Shown here in pieces: positions 1 to 10,102 of a stretch of DNA of 64,000 nucleotides (within the stretch, counting starts at the first letter, position 1; every line of letters begins with the position of its first letter). The notes beneath the pieces are model-generated. The model was not told the DNA's origin, did no database searches, and saw nothing but the letters and a program-made list of their open reading frames with translations. The position numbers were made by a program, and so were the translations under genes. Source of the stretch: Begonia masoniana (taxonomy: Eukaryota; Streptophyta; Magnoliopsida; Cucurbitales; Begoniaceae); contig CM039511.1 of the NCBI GenBank assembly GCA_022432975.1, positions 26,713,153 to 26,777,152 on the forward strand, given 5' to 3'.

Positions 1-538
1 TGAAATCAAATTATCCTATTAACTTATGATGTACATTTTATAGATGAAATTGGGAGAAACTAGTGTTTAGGTTAATGAGTGACTAAATAAGGGTAGAACT
101 GTAATTTGAAAATTTAGTTGTGGATAACATATTTAAGGGAGGGTTTAATGAGGTTTAGCCGCCACTGTCCCTAATTTCCTCTTTCGGTATTCAGCTCAAG
201 TCCAACCGAGCTCCCCAGGCGATTTCCTCTCCAATTTCCCTCCGACTTAGGTGAGTTTTACTTTGATTTCTTGCTGCATTGAGATTATAGATGAGAGTGG
301 AGTAGTGTGGATGCATGTTTCTTGAAATGCAATGAGTAGGAGTCGAGTTCGGGTTTCGTAATGAATCGAGAATGCAAGGAACAGAACTCCAAACTAGCTT
401 CCTTAGACTTCTGAATAGTTTGGATGAAGTTTAGTGAAGATCTAATTGATTTTCTGTTTATGACTTAGGTGAGCAAAACTTCCGAAGTAGTTTGAAACCG
501 AGCAGTTTCAAGAAGCCAGGTAAGTAGAGTATGTGTGT

Positions 539-558
539 GCCTTCGGGCCTACATCACA
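539..558 (+). promoter_or_regulatory. Conserved LTR hairpin box GCC-TTCG-GGC plus CTACATCACA
   Basis: GCC and GGC can pair around a TTCG tetraloop (539-548), followed immediately by CTACATCACA. It lies about 20 nt inside the candidate intron. Equivalent boxes occur at the same place in the other gypsy LTRs with different but still complementary stems. Confidence 0.5.
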
Positions 559-704
559 AAATAGTAGGTTTATGCATGCTTTGTGCATTTTCAGTTTGTC
601 ATGTATCATGTTTTAAAAGTACACGAAAATGAATTTAAATGCATGATAGCATGGCGAGGAATGAATTGATTGAAACAGAACAGTTATTAAGGGAACTAAT
701 CCAC

Positions 705-870
705 CCCTTAATTGAGAGAGAGGATGCATGACTTTGGGAAAACTAATCCAACTCCCAATTTCACAGGGGGATCTGAACAGTTATTAAGGGAACTAATCTG
801 CCCCTTAATCGAGAGAGATTATGTATGACTTTGGGAGAAGTGATCCAACTCCCAATTTCACAGGGGGATC
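705..870 (+). repeat. Two tandem copies of an ~80-bp LTR repeat
   Basis: Two copies contain TTATTAAGGGAACTAATC, CCCCTTAAT, GAGAGAG, GACTTTGGGA and CCAACTCCCAATTTCACA. Related units occur in the LTRs at 26640-26820 and 33775-33970. They lie inside the candidate LTR intron. Confidence 0.75.
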
Positions 871-1388
871 AGACAAGAAATGAATGCATTTGCAACCGAG
901 ATGTGAAAGTAGAAACTGCATGTCTAGGAATTATGTTTCAGCATTCCATTTCATTATTGCTTTACTTACTTAGCATTAGGCTAATAGATGAGTTTGTGAT
1001 GTAGGTGAAGAAGCCTCAGAAGGTGTGTACTCAGAGCATTTTGAGGAATAGGCTGGTTGGGGGAGCACATTCATGCCTCGACTTGGTGAACTGATGGGGC
1101 GGTTTAACTATTTTCTATTTATGAAGTTTCAGTGGTTTAGTGTCTTGTGGAAGTATGCAGAGACTTTTAACGACATTAATAGTTCTGATGATCTTAACAA
1201 CTTTATGGTTTTCTTGTTCTGAGTATGAAAAACATGATTTGGTTTAGAGGTAGTTACTTTGCTGGATATTTTCAGAAAATTGTGGACTATGTTGTTTTGA
1301 ACGATTTTTAGTAAAACGCTCAAGTTTTTTTTGGTAGTCGGAGTTTTCTTTGTTTAGAGTGAAATCGGTTGCTATGCTGTTTTTGTTG

Positions 1389-1815
1389 AGTGTTTCTGAT
1401 CTATCGGTAGATGATGTCTATCGGTATATGTTGAGTATTTTTTATCTATCGGTAGATGATGTCTATCGGTAGATGTTGAGTATTTTTTATCTATCGGTAG
1501 ATGATGTCTATCGGTAGATGTTGAGTGTAATATCTATCGGTGGATGTAGTACATCGGTAGAAGTTGAGAGTTTTGTCTATCAGTGGATGTAGTCCACCGG
1601 TGGATGTTGAGTGTTATCGTCTATCGGTGGATGATGTCCATCGGTAGATGTGAGTAAAAGAATTTGTCGTTTTGTGATCGGGTGATGTCGAGTATTATAT
1701 CTATCGGAAGATGTAGGAAATAATTTGTCGTTTGGTGATCGGTAGATGTGAGTAAAAAAATTTGTCGTTTTGTGACTGGGTGATGTCGAGTATTATATCT
1801 ATCGGAAGATGTAGG
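1389..1815 (+). repeat. CGGTAGATG tandem array (period about 43 bp)
   Basis: Units of the form CTATCGGTAGATGATGTC recur with a spacing of about 43 bp from 1389 and degrade towards 1815. CGGTGGATG and CGGAAGATG variants and copies of TTTGTCGTTTTGTGATCGG are interleaved. The array continues after the nested LTR at 4336-4390. Related arrays occur in other LTR families at 27300-27780, 34460-34935, 46080-46480 and 61860-62470. Confidence 0.85.
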
Positions 1816-2839
1816 AAGTAATTTGTAATATCCGGCTTGTACGGATTTTTGGATATATTATGTCATATTATTATTTCATTATTTAATGGAATTTTTGGTA
1901 AATATGTCAAATCAGGTCTGTTTCACGAAAAGAAAGCGTCATTACGATTCTAACGAATAATAGGAATTTTAAGGAAATTATGAGAATTTTCGGAGTTTAG
2001 ACGCTATATTCCGAGTAATTACATTTCTTGTAATATGGGGAACGTTTCGGTAAAAATAGTAAACAAGGTCCAAATTGCGAACGGACAGTTTTAATAAAGC
2101 CCTGGTGATAAACAAGAGCTATTGGCAAAATATGGAGTTTTCGAGAATTCGAATCATTGGGCGATTAACGAAACGAATGACAAAACTAATATAAAAACTT
2201 AAGAAAGGGCAAAATCGTCATTTGAGGGTTTAATTTTCATTATCTATTAAAAGGCAAAATGCCTTTGTGATTTTCTAACGAAAATCACTTTCCAGAGAGA
2301 AGAACTCTCTGTTTCTTCCTCCCTCCCTCGCGCGAAAACTCACGGCCGCCGACGAGCTTTCCACTTCCGACCTCCGATTTCTCATCCGTTCTTCGTGATT
2401 CTTCCTCCTATCGCAATCCTAGGTACGTATCTTCGATCTTAGAACTTTTATTCCGATGATTTCGGAGTTTTAAACAATTAGGTTTTAGTTAGGGTTTTGA
2501 TAAAAAATCGAGATTTAGGATCCGAAACTCATAGATTTGCTGTGATTAAGTGTATAAAGGCTGTATTGAACGTATTGGACGAAGTTAAATCAATTTGTGA
2601 AAAAGTTTAAAATCCGAGAATTTTCGAGTTTTCGGAAAAGTTCATAATTCGAGAATTTAGGTGCCGAGCGTAAATTGTTCGAATAAATATCTCGATTTGC
2701 TGAGTTAGAAGTTTTAAGGAATTCCTTAGTTAAGGTTTCGTTGAATTTGGACGTTTAGAAGTTTAAATTCGTTTTAACGATAAACGCCTTGAATTGCTTA
2801 GGTGAACGAAGACGAAGCTCGAGAATCTGTGCGCTCAAG

Positions 2840-3443
2840 GTAAGTTCTCATGACTTACTCTGGCCGATTGGCCTACACCGTACTTCGATTTAGCGTCGAG
2901 GATCTTGGAGGATTGATTGTTTAACTGCTTTGGTTGGGTAGCTAGGTTTAAACGTTTTGTAGGTTATTTCATTTACAGTCTTGATGGTACGCATGCTTGT
3001 TTGTTTACTTTTATATTGAACTGTCCATGCATCACGTATTTTAACTTGGCATGAAAACGAATTTCTGCACTGCACGATGTTTTCTGAAAACCATGTGGCC
3101 CAGAAATTGGGGGCTCTTGATCTATCGTGCGGGCCGATTAAGGGTCTGGCCGATACCACATCTCATGTACTGTAATTAATGAACGTAATCTGTTATCTGG
3201 TCACGCGAGGTGGGGCTCGGGCACGGCTGTACGTGTTGTAAGCGTGTTCCCCCCTCCTCTAACTGCACGGGGTAGTCCGACTGCTGGATGGGCCCCCTTC
3301 GGTTAGGGGGATGAGATCTCGGTGATATACTGTCTGCGACGCTCTGTTATGCATGATTTCTGAACTTCATATGCACTGCATGCATCTGCATTTACGTAGG
3401 ATTTACTGAGCCTGTTAGCTCATAGTGTGTCTGTATGGTGTAG
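2840..3443 (+). other. Candidate intron inside solo LTR 1824-4330 (604 nt)
   Basis: The donor is CTCAAG|GTAAGTTCTC and the acceptor is CTGTATGGTGTAG|GTGACGTG. The hairpin box GGCC-GATT-GGCC followed by TACACCGTA is at 2862-2880. Same architecture as 520-1004. Confidence 0.4.
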
Positions 3444-3900
3444 GTGACGTGTTAGGTGACATCGAACCAGGTGAGGACGACGTTCCTCCTCCCGATGTCT
3501 GATGCTGTTGATGGAGAATGCCTGCGGGAGTGTGTTGCGCAGTCGATGCTCACCTGACCCGTGGGGATGTAAGTACGGTATTTTGAGGGTACGGGGTTAT
3601 TTTGAAAAAGATATGTAGAAAGTTATGTTCAGATTGGATAGGTTTGACGGTTTTAAACATTTTGGAAATCTGTATTTTTATAGTTTTTACTGGAACTGCT
3701 TGGAAATTTGTAACAGGAGGATTAGACAACTTTTAAATGTATCCATGCAGTTCGTTTTTACGAAAGTTCAACGTAGGTTTATATCGTTTAATTAGGGTGC
3801 AATGCTGAGTAATGAAATGGATGAAATATAATGAAATGTTGAAATGGCTCTCTGTAATGCTCTCTGGATTCTCGAATTCCAGAGAAAACAAATGAGACTG

Positions 3901-4066
3901 GTCGCTGCAAGTGCAGCGACTTGTCGCTGCAAAGTGCAGCGACTGGTCGCTGCACAATGCAGCGACCAGGCGCTGCATTGTGCAGCGCTCGATCGCTGCA
4001 CAATGCAGCGATCGTGCGCTGCATTGTGCAGCGCACACGGCGACCGAGCGCTGCAAATGGCAGCGC
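3901..4066. repeat. Array of seven consecutive perfect short hairpins
   Basis: Seven palindromes built on CGCTGCA..TGCAGCG follow each other, starting near 3901, 3923, 3944, 3970, 3989, 4014 and 4048. Stems are about 7 to 12 bp and loops 2 to 5 nt (AG, AAG, CAA, TTG, CAA, TTG, AAATG). Flanking bases alternate but stay complementary, for example GTCGCTGCA/TGCAGCGAC and GTGCGCTGCA/TGCAGCGCAC. The array opens short reading frames on both strands that I regard as artefacts of the repeat. It lies in the 3' part of the solo LTR. Confidence 0.9.
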
Positions 4067-4686
4067 CCGGTCGCTGCTTCCTTTTGGGTGGCAGAATACC
4101 AATTCTGCCCTCCCCTTTTCTGAATGTATTTAAGTTATTTTATTAAATGTTTTTAAGTTTTATTTAGTTATTAAATGTTTTGTTTCAAATGATTTTAAGG
4201 TTCGATTTCAATTCCGGTTTCAGTTCTGATTTCAACTTCAGTATAAATTCCGCGTAAAGTTTTATTTAAAAAGTAAAATAAAAATGAAAAATTTATACGG
4301 GTAAATGGGTACAGTATTAGGGGTGTTACATAATTTGTCGTTTTACGATCGGTAAATGTGAGTAGTGGGTTTGTCGTTTGTGATCGGTAGATGTATTTGT
4401 TTAGCTTCTACCGCCGAGACTCTTTTGTCTTTACCTCTTCTGCTGGTACTGTTGAGCAGTAGAAGTGTTCAATTTTCCTTTCTTTAATTTTCCATCAACA
4501 ATTGTCTTTAATATTTTAAGTTTCTAATTAAATGTTGTTTTAAGCAAATGGTTTTCCGCTACAAGTTTTAACGTTTTAAGGGTCAAACTTTGATCCTCGA
4601 ATAAAATTTTAAATTTTCTCCAAATGCCATGGTTCGGTTCAGCCTTCTACGTAGCGAATCGAATTCAGATAACTCGGGACGTTACA

Positions 4687-5564
4687 TCGGCTAGGTGTGG
4701 TGGCTGAGCACACCCTCTTGGGTGGTCTTCTTTTGTGCTACTTTTGTAACCCTAATTTGTAAAAAGGGTTGAGGTATTTAATGGCTGCCATTTTGTGAGT
4801 AGTGAAAACCAATCTTATTGCCCTCTTCTCTGCCTTTTTCTTGAGTGTAGAATTTTTAGGAAGGGTGCATTAACTCATCGCTCAAGCTCATTAGAGTGTC
4901 TTCCCCAAGAGGAGACCAAATACCCAAGAACTCCGGTAAAATTTAATTTCGTATTCAAAGACAAATTTATATCTTACATTACTATTATGATGATTATGAG
5001 AATATTTGACTAAAATAATACAATCTGCATGAAGATTAAATGATGTAATAAGAAGATAATTTAACTGAATTAATGGTAATTTTTCTTTATTGGTGGAACT
5101 GTTAACCTGTAAGGCTTGAAAAATGCTAGGGTGGGCGACCGCACTACTATTCAATTAAAGGTTTTCCAAGCATGGGTAAAGATTCATTAAAGCAATATGA
5201 TGTCTTTGAAAGTATAAAAGAAGTTTTTGAGTGAAAGATTACTAATAGTAGTCAAAAAAATGTTTGGAATGCACTGTGTAAGTCAAAAAAGTGAAAAACA
5301 TGAAGTAGAGCATGTAGTAAGGCGTTGGGAGTGCCAGAGGCGCGCTAAGCGTGCACATTGTGCATGCGCACGATGCAGCCTGCGCTGCGTACGTGTCGTG
5401 TGGCCTTCGCAGCCCCAGTTTTTTCAAAAACTCATTTTTTGTGGTTTTTTTTTTACGTTTTACAAAACCCTTGGATGAAAAGACTTTCAATAAAATTCGG
5501 ATACAGTTAGGTCTAATTAGGTTTGATCATGTGTAAAATCAAGCTTTTTCACAAAGTATCAATC
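4687..5564. other. Unassigned AT-rich stretch
   Basis: It follows the TTACA end of the first LTR. I see no reading frame with a recognisable domain. A GC-rich patch with partial palindromes (GCGCGCTAAGCGTGCAC, TGTGCATGCGCAC) at 5338-5395 followed by T-rich sequence resembles the 3' tails of LTRs elsewhere in the window, so part of this may be an old LTR fragment. Confidence 0.3.
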
Positions 5565-5704
5565 TCGGTCGACACTTCTAAGTTTCTAGTTGAATTATTA
5601 TTTCAAGTAAGTGTCGACCTATGATGGGAATGGTCGACACCTCAAAGCTTCTGAAAATCCCAAAATATGCACTAGCGGTCGACACTTGTGCAAATGTGTC
5701 GACC
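5565..5704. repeat. Cluster of GTGTCGACC / GGTCGACAC motifs
   Basis: Five occurrences of the 9-mer GTGTCGACC or its reverse complement GGTCGACAC lie about 20 to 45 bp apart. The same motif recurs in the 3' LTR of this element at 7702-7955, which ties the two regions to one family. Confidence 0.8.
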
Positions 5705-5852
5705 AATAAGTCACAAATATTAATTTTACAGTGTCTTCCAAACTCTAATCTTCAACATTTTCTCTCTAGCTTTTGCTAGAGCCTTTGTCAATTCCCTCTG
5801 TCTCACGGTCCATCTTGCCCAGAAACCCTCATTTTTTCACCTTTGTTTCTTT

Positions 5853-6754
5853 ATGGCATCCTCCTCTCATACCTGTGGTCGTTTTGTGAAGCGCAGAATA
5901 AAGATTTCCAATCAGGCTTCAAACATTGATCCTCCCACCGAATGGCCGACATTGCTTTTCCAAAACGAGGACTCCAAAGAAAAGTATGACACAAATTTTA
6001 AATTCAAGCCTTTAATTATATCTCGAAAAGTTTCCTTTATTGGACTTCTAGGCTTAGATTTGGAGGAACAATGTAAAATGTTGGCACTTTATATGCTATA
6101 CAAGTTAAAGAGACTGTATTTTGAAACTCCGGCTAAGATGTTTTATGTTAATATGCGTCCTTTAAAAATTTCGAGTTATGTGTGTGGAAAACATATCAAT
6201 TTAACCCCTCGTTCATTAAATGATTTGTTAGAATGTATAGTGGACAATTCTACTGAAACCTATTATGAGGCCTCTAAGAATCCCAAGTTGATTGGTAGTG
6301 ATGATGGGTTAAATTTTTTTAGAATGATTATGAAAAATCCTCATGGACCTTTACCTGTGAAACAGAAAGCTAAAGATTTGAACATTCGTGCTAGAGTTTT
6401 TCACCTATTGCCTAGAGATGGTCATCAAGATCACATTAACAGTATAGACCTTTTGTCTTCTACAAGTTTTTTAAACGTGAGAGGTTTAATATTGGACATA
6501 TCATTATTCATCATATGTTGAATGTCTTCAGTAACTCAGATAAATCTCTTCCCTTTAACCTTCTCTTGATGAAAGTTTTCGAGCTTAATGTGGTGGAGAT
6601 TCCTTCTACTGAAACTCCATTGTCACTTAAGAAGGTTGACACGTACACTGAATCCACTCTTGCTAGGATGAGCTTTGCTCGGAATGAGGATGGTGAGTGG
6701 TTGTTTATGACTCCATCAGGGATATTTGTCTACGGGTCCATTTGTGAACGCTGA
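5853..6754 (+). pseudogene. Element-encoded protein resembling the putative plant transposon protein domain
   Basis: The frame opens at ATG 5853 (MASSSHTCGRF) and runs 222 residues to a stop at 6519. It continues in another frame from about 6515 to 6754, so one frameshift is likely. Features that recall this plant retroelement family are a central VSFIGLLGLD-like segment, the block LNIRARVFHLLP near residues 170-181, and a hydrophobic stretch after NVRGLI. I recognise the family from overall pattern only, so the domain name is inference. The following sequence (6755-7040) still translates to fragments such as AFSGLEEKIDHMSACIS, suggesting an originally longer protein. It sits between two GTGTCGACC clusters and upstream of a Sirevirus-type polypurine end, so it belongs to that element and is not a host gene. 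Confidence 0.5.
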
Positions 6755-7040
6755 GTTACTGGCGGATCATGAGCTACCTGATGCTCCCTCTGTTGAGATG
6801 CATCATCGTTAAGACATTCCTAGAGGTGCTTTCTCAGGACTTGAAGAAAAGATTGATCATATGTCTGCATGCATCTCTTGCCTGATAACCTCTTTCAGTG
6901 GCTATTAGTCTCAGACACCTTTCGTTTTGAAAGGATTGATAAAAAACTTGACGATTTCTCTCATTACTTCTGGTCACATTCCTTCACTGACGATTCCGAT
7001 CTTCCTCCAACCAATGTCGATGATCCTCGTCAAGACATGT

Positions 7041-7457
7041 GATTCTCTTATGTATGTTGATGTAATTTGTAATGAACTAGATTAAACTCTCTCTCTAGTT
7101 TAGACCACTATTTTGCTTGGGTATTGTCGTTGACTAGTATTATTAACTTGTTCTTGATGTCTACATTGATTACTCGTGTTTTGACTACGTCTATATTATT
7201 CTAAGTCTATACTATCACTATGTGATTGTTCTTGCATATCATTGTGCTTTCTTTGACGTTTGGGAGTCTAAAAATAAATGGTACTCTATCGATTTTGTTG
7301 ATAATGCAAAGAGGGAGAAAGGTGAATGGACCAATGCTTGCATAGAATATAGTGCATAAATTAAGGGGGCGTTATTTTAAAACAAGTTTAAATTAAGGGG
7401 GAGCATTTATTGTAAAACAAGTTTAGAGTCTTGTGGATTTATTTTGTCATCATCAAA
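7041..7457 (+). other. Non-coding 3' region of Sirevirus-like element
   Basis: No coding capacity is seen. Two separate AATTAAGGGGG-type polypurine stretches (near 7360 and 7392) precede the final tract, and TTTTGTCATCATCAAAAA leads into it. Repeated polypurine tracts before the 3' LTR and this lead-in are typical of Sirevirus/Maximus copia elements. Confidence 0.55.
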
Positions 7458-7468
7458 AAGGGAGAGAT
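7458..7468 (+). promoter_or_regulatory. Polypurine tract of Sirevirus-like element
   Basis: AAAGGGAGAGA lies directly before the LTR start TGTTAACTT. It would be the plus-strand primer site. Confidence 0.7.
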
Positions 7469-7701
7469 TGTTAACTTAAAGTATGTTTTAAGGTTAATAT
7501 ATTTTATATGTTGAATGTTTCTATTCAATTTCTCGTTGATTGATGATTATGTTGATAATAAGTAAAGAAATATTCTACTATTGCTTCTTATTGGAAATAA
7601 CCTTGACAAAGGACATTTGATTGTACTAATATGTTTCGTTTAAGTTCTCTCAGTTAATAATCAATGGTATAGAACTTAGAAGCAAAAGAATATGATAAAT
7701 A

Positions 7702-7955
7702 GCTCAAGGTGTCGACCGCTAGGCATCTTTACGAAAGTCTTGATAGTGTCGACCATAGAAACAAATACAAAAATTTCAAAGAGCTTCAAGTGTCGACTGG
7801 ACAATGCTAGTGTCAACCAAAGAATCAAATGCGGAAATTCCAAGAGCCTTAAAGTGTCGACCGGGGAAGCAAAAATGTCGGCCGAGTTTTTGAACGTCTT
7901 TTAAAGTAACACACAACGACAACAAAGTGTCGACCGATTAAGAGGAAGTTTCGAC
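7702..7955 (+). repeat. GTGTCGACC motif cluster in LTR
   Basis: About eight GTGTCGACC or near-match motifs (GTGTCGACT, GTGTCAACC, ATGTCGGCC, GTTTCGACC) are separated by 20 to 50 bp. The spacers themselves repeat weakly (AAATTTCAAAGAGC / AAATTCCAAGAGCC). Confidence 0.8.
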
Positions 7956-8134
7956 CGAACATCTGTTTTCTGAAGACGCTTATAAAAAAGATTGAAGGCT
8001 CATGCAAAATTACCCAATCTGAAAAATTACAATGAAGTTTTACCGAATCATAACTTTAAAATCCCTACCTCCAACTGATCCCTTACCTCTCATATTTCAT
8101 CAACTTGCGATTGTATTACAATGAGAGTGTGTGT

Positions 8135-8356
8135 GATGTGCCCCAAAGGGCCATCACTCGATCACAAACAAAGGCACAAGCTTTATCAAACTTATTCACT
8201 AACAAACTCAATTCTTTTGTAGGTATTGATGGCTTCGAAGACCTCTTCAACGACTTGGATTGGGAGCTGAGCACAAAGGACATGGATCAACCCTTGCACT
8301 TTCTGTCTAGGGAACTAAAGATGGGAGCACTTGAAGAAGGAATTTGTCTCCCTTAG
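8135..8356 (+). pseudogene. Pol C-terminal tail encoded inside the LTR
   Basis: From the second base of the LTR the frame reads DVPQRAITRSQTKAQAL and continues about 70 residues to a stop at 8354. The solo LTR at 31357 encodes a parallel tail ([17 protein letters not shown], ending near HLLMWKD), and the LTR ending at 55290 encodes DVPRRETTLSRAKALTNL on the minus strand. Plant gypsy Pol polyproteins often end in a G-P-I-T-R-S motif, so I infer that the Pol frame originally ran through the polypurine tract into the 3' LTR. In a solo LTR it has no Pol to attach to. Confidence 0.6.
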
Positions 8357-8898
8357 GAAATGAATTGTAACCGAACACTTATTTGCTTGTTTTTGTTAGC
8401 AAACTTTTTAGCCTTGTAATTTTATTGGCAAACATTGGCCTTCATGTAATGTTTTATAATTGCATGCATCCTTAGGCATTAAGATTAGATGTTTGCTAGG
8501 TTAGATGGTGGTTGGAAGTTGGTTGAAGCTAAAGAGTTGAAGGGAAGCAAAGGAGAGTTCGACCAAGCCACTAGGAGCACCCGCGCGCGTGCCACATCAG
8601 CAACCAGCAAGGAGTGGGCCTTTCTCCTTTTTGGCTGAGCCATTTTCTGCCATTTGAAGATGCCATTGTCCACCTCACATTGCTGAAGACCACTTGGATT
8701 GGTGACATGGCATTTGGAAGCCACAGATGCAACAAATGGGCCACCAAGTTAAAGGAGCTGCTGATTTTCTCTTAGCCGAAGAATGGCCGAATACATTGGC
8801 CCTTTGAGCAGCCCAAACCCAACCAAACCTCCAGCCACGCTTAGGTCTCTAAATACATCATTATTGGTGCTTTTAATGGTTGAATGAATGAGAATAAC

Positions 8899-10094
8899 TG
8901 ATATGCCCTAAGGTCGGGTTTATCAACACCTTAGAGCAGCAACACAAAAACACACAAGTGCTCCTCGGATTTACACCAGGAGTCCTTGGCCGAAGGAGTC
9001 TCCAACAAGTGCAGAATATCTTCTTCAAACCAAATCCAATTAATCTGAAATTTTAACACAAACTAACCAATAATATTCATGAAATATCCTCAAAATTTAA
9101 GCTCCAAAAACGATCAGACCAAAACTTTATGCAACAAACAAAATAGAAAAATCTGGTAAGCAGTTTTTCTGGGCCGAATAACGACCCACTTGTAAAATAT
9201 ATAACTCCCGATTGGATGAACCAAATTGGGTGAAATGATAACACAATGTACCTGGGGGTGTGAAGAGTGGACTCTGAAAATTTCAGAGTAAAAATCGCTG
9301 GGAAGAAAGAACAGTGCACAGACAACCAATGCTGCTTTGAAAAGAAGGTGTTTTGTACCTTTGATGATAGTTTACTCCACAAATGCAGATTGGCTTCACC
9401 AAATGGCACGATTCTCTCACCTTTTCTTCAGCTTCCAATCTCTGGTAACACTGAGGAAAAAGGGGTGGATGATTGTTACCAAGTAGTCACAACTTGGTGA
9501 TGAAGATAGCTTCCATTGCTCGGGTAAGCTTGCCGAGAATGTAGAACTAAGGATGCCCTAGGGCCACGGATTTTACATCAGCAAAAGCATGAAATTTCAT
9601 TCAAAAATAATGTCTATTACAATCAGAAAAATATGTTTAAATATGTTCCAAAAGATGGGCTAGGGTTCGTGCATGAAAGAGATGAAGAACCCTCTAGAAT
9701 GTGGTGAGGTGCTTGGCCACCATTGGTTGGGTACAAGGTGTACATGCACCTTCTCTCTCCCATGATCAAGCTTCCAATTTTACCCTTAAATTGAAGTCTT
9801 AATCCTACTTAAACATTCAGCCATGCATGCATGCAAAGAAAATAAATTTAAGTGTCTTGTACAAGAAATTAAAAAAACTAGTCTCTCGGATTAAATAATT
9901 TGTCAAAGGAGGACAAACTCCTTCTTCACTTCAAATTTCTGAGGCATGCTCCAAGCTTTGTATGGGGGAAGCTCTTCCTTCCCTTGGGGCTTAGTTCCTC
10001 CTTTAAATACCTTGTGAAGAGTACCACCTATAAAAAGAACAAACATATTAGTCTCACGGTTTGGTATTGTTCAAAGGGGTTCTATGGTACATCA
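8899..10094 (-). repeat. 3' LTR of minus-strand gypsy element
   Basis: It runs TGATATGCCC to GTACATCA on the plus strand and is closely matched to 14501-15722. It is preceded, in the minus direction, by the polypurine tract at 10095-10102. Read on the minus strand it starts TGATGTACC. Confidence 0.9.
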
Positions 10095-10102
10095 TCCCCT
10101 TC
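10095..10102 (-). promoter_or_regulatory. Polypurine tract of minus-strand gypsy element
   Basis: The minus strand reads GAAGGGGA directly before the LTR start TGATGTACC. The same bases also encode the E-G-D-D part of the Pol tail. Confidence 0.7.

Larger units (their letters stand above)
520..1004 (+). other. Candidate intron inside LTR (485 nt)
   Basis: The donor is CCAG|GTAAGTAGAG and the acceptor is TTTGTGATGTAG|GTGAAGAAG, with AGCATTAGGCTAATAG about 25 nt upstream as a possible branch region. The same boundaries recur in LTRs of other families in this window. This is a sequence-only prediction; no transcript was seen. Confidence 0.45.
1824..4330 (+). mobile_element. Solo LTR (2507 bp), TSD TAATT
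   Basis: It starts TGTAATATCC and ends GGGGTGTTACA, with TAATT directly repeated at 1819-1823 and 4331-4335. No internal region, primer-binding site or polypurine tract lies between the ends, so it is a solo LTR left by LTR-LTR recombination. It resembles the minus-strand solo LTR 11374-13712 in the GGCCGATTGGCCTACACCGTA box. It is inserted within the CGGNNGATG array of the outer LTR. Confidence 0.92.
1..4686 (+). mobile_element. Gypsy LTR, 5' edge cut by window, interrupted by solo LTR
   Basis: The first bases align with a point about 20 to 30 nt inside the LTR at 33092-35274 (shared ATGATGTAC, a GATAAC..ATTTAAGG promoter-like stretch, the GCCGCCACT leader and the CTTTCGGT..TTCAGCTC stretch). 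The copy therefore starts just outside the window. It ends in GGGACGTTACA at 4686. The segment 1824-4335 is a later solo LTR insertion plus one target duplication. Orientation is plus, judged from the order promoter, GGTAAGTA box, GATGTAGGTGAAG box, tandem array, TTACA end. No internal coding region is visible on either side, so whether it is a 3' LTR or a solo LTR cannot be decided here. Confidence 0.8.

Noticed and set aside
3733..4146. Overlapping reading frames on both strands rich in C, A and R residues
   Set aside because: They are produced by the CGCTGCA hairpin repeats; every frame through the repeat is open and none resembles a protein.
9077..9500. Open frames around 9077-9500 and 14716-15018
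   Set aside because: They are matching shadows inside the two LTRs of the minus-strand gypsy element, with no domain.
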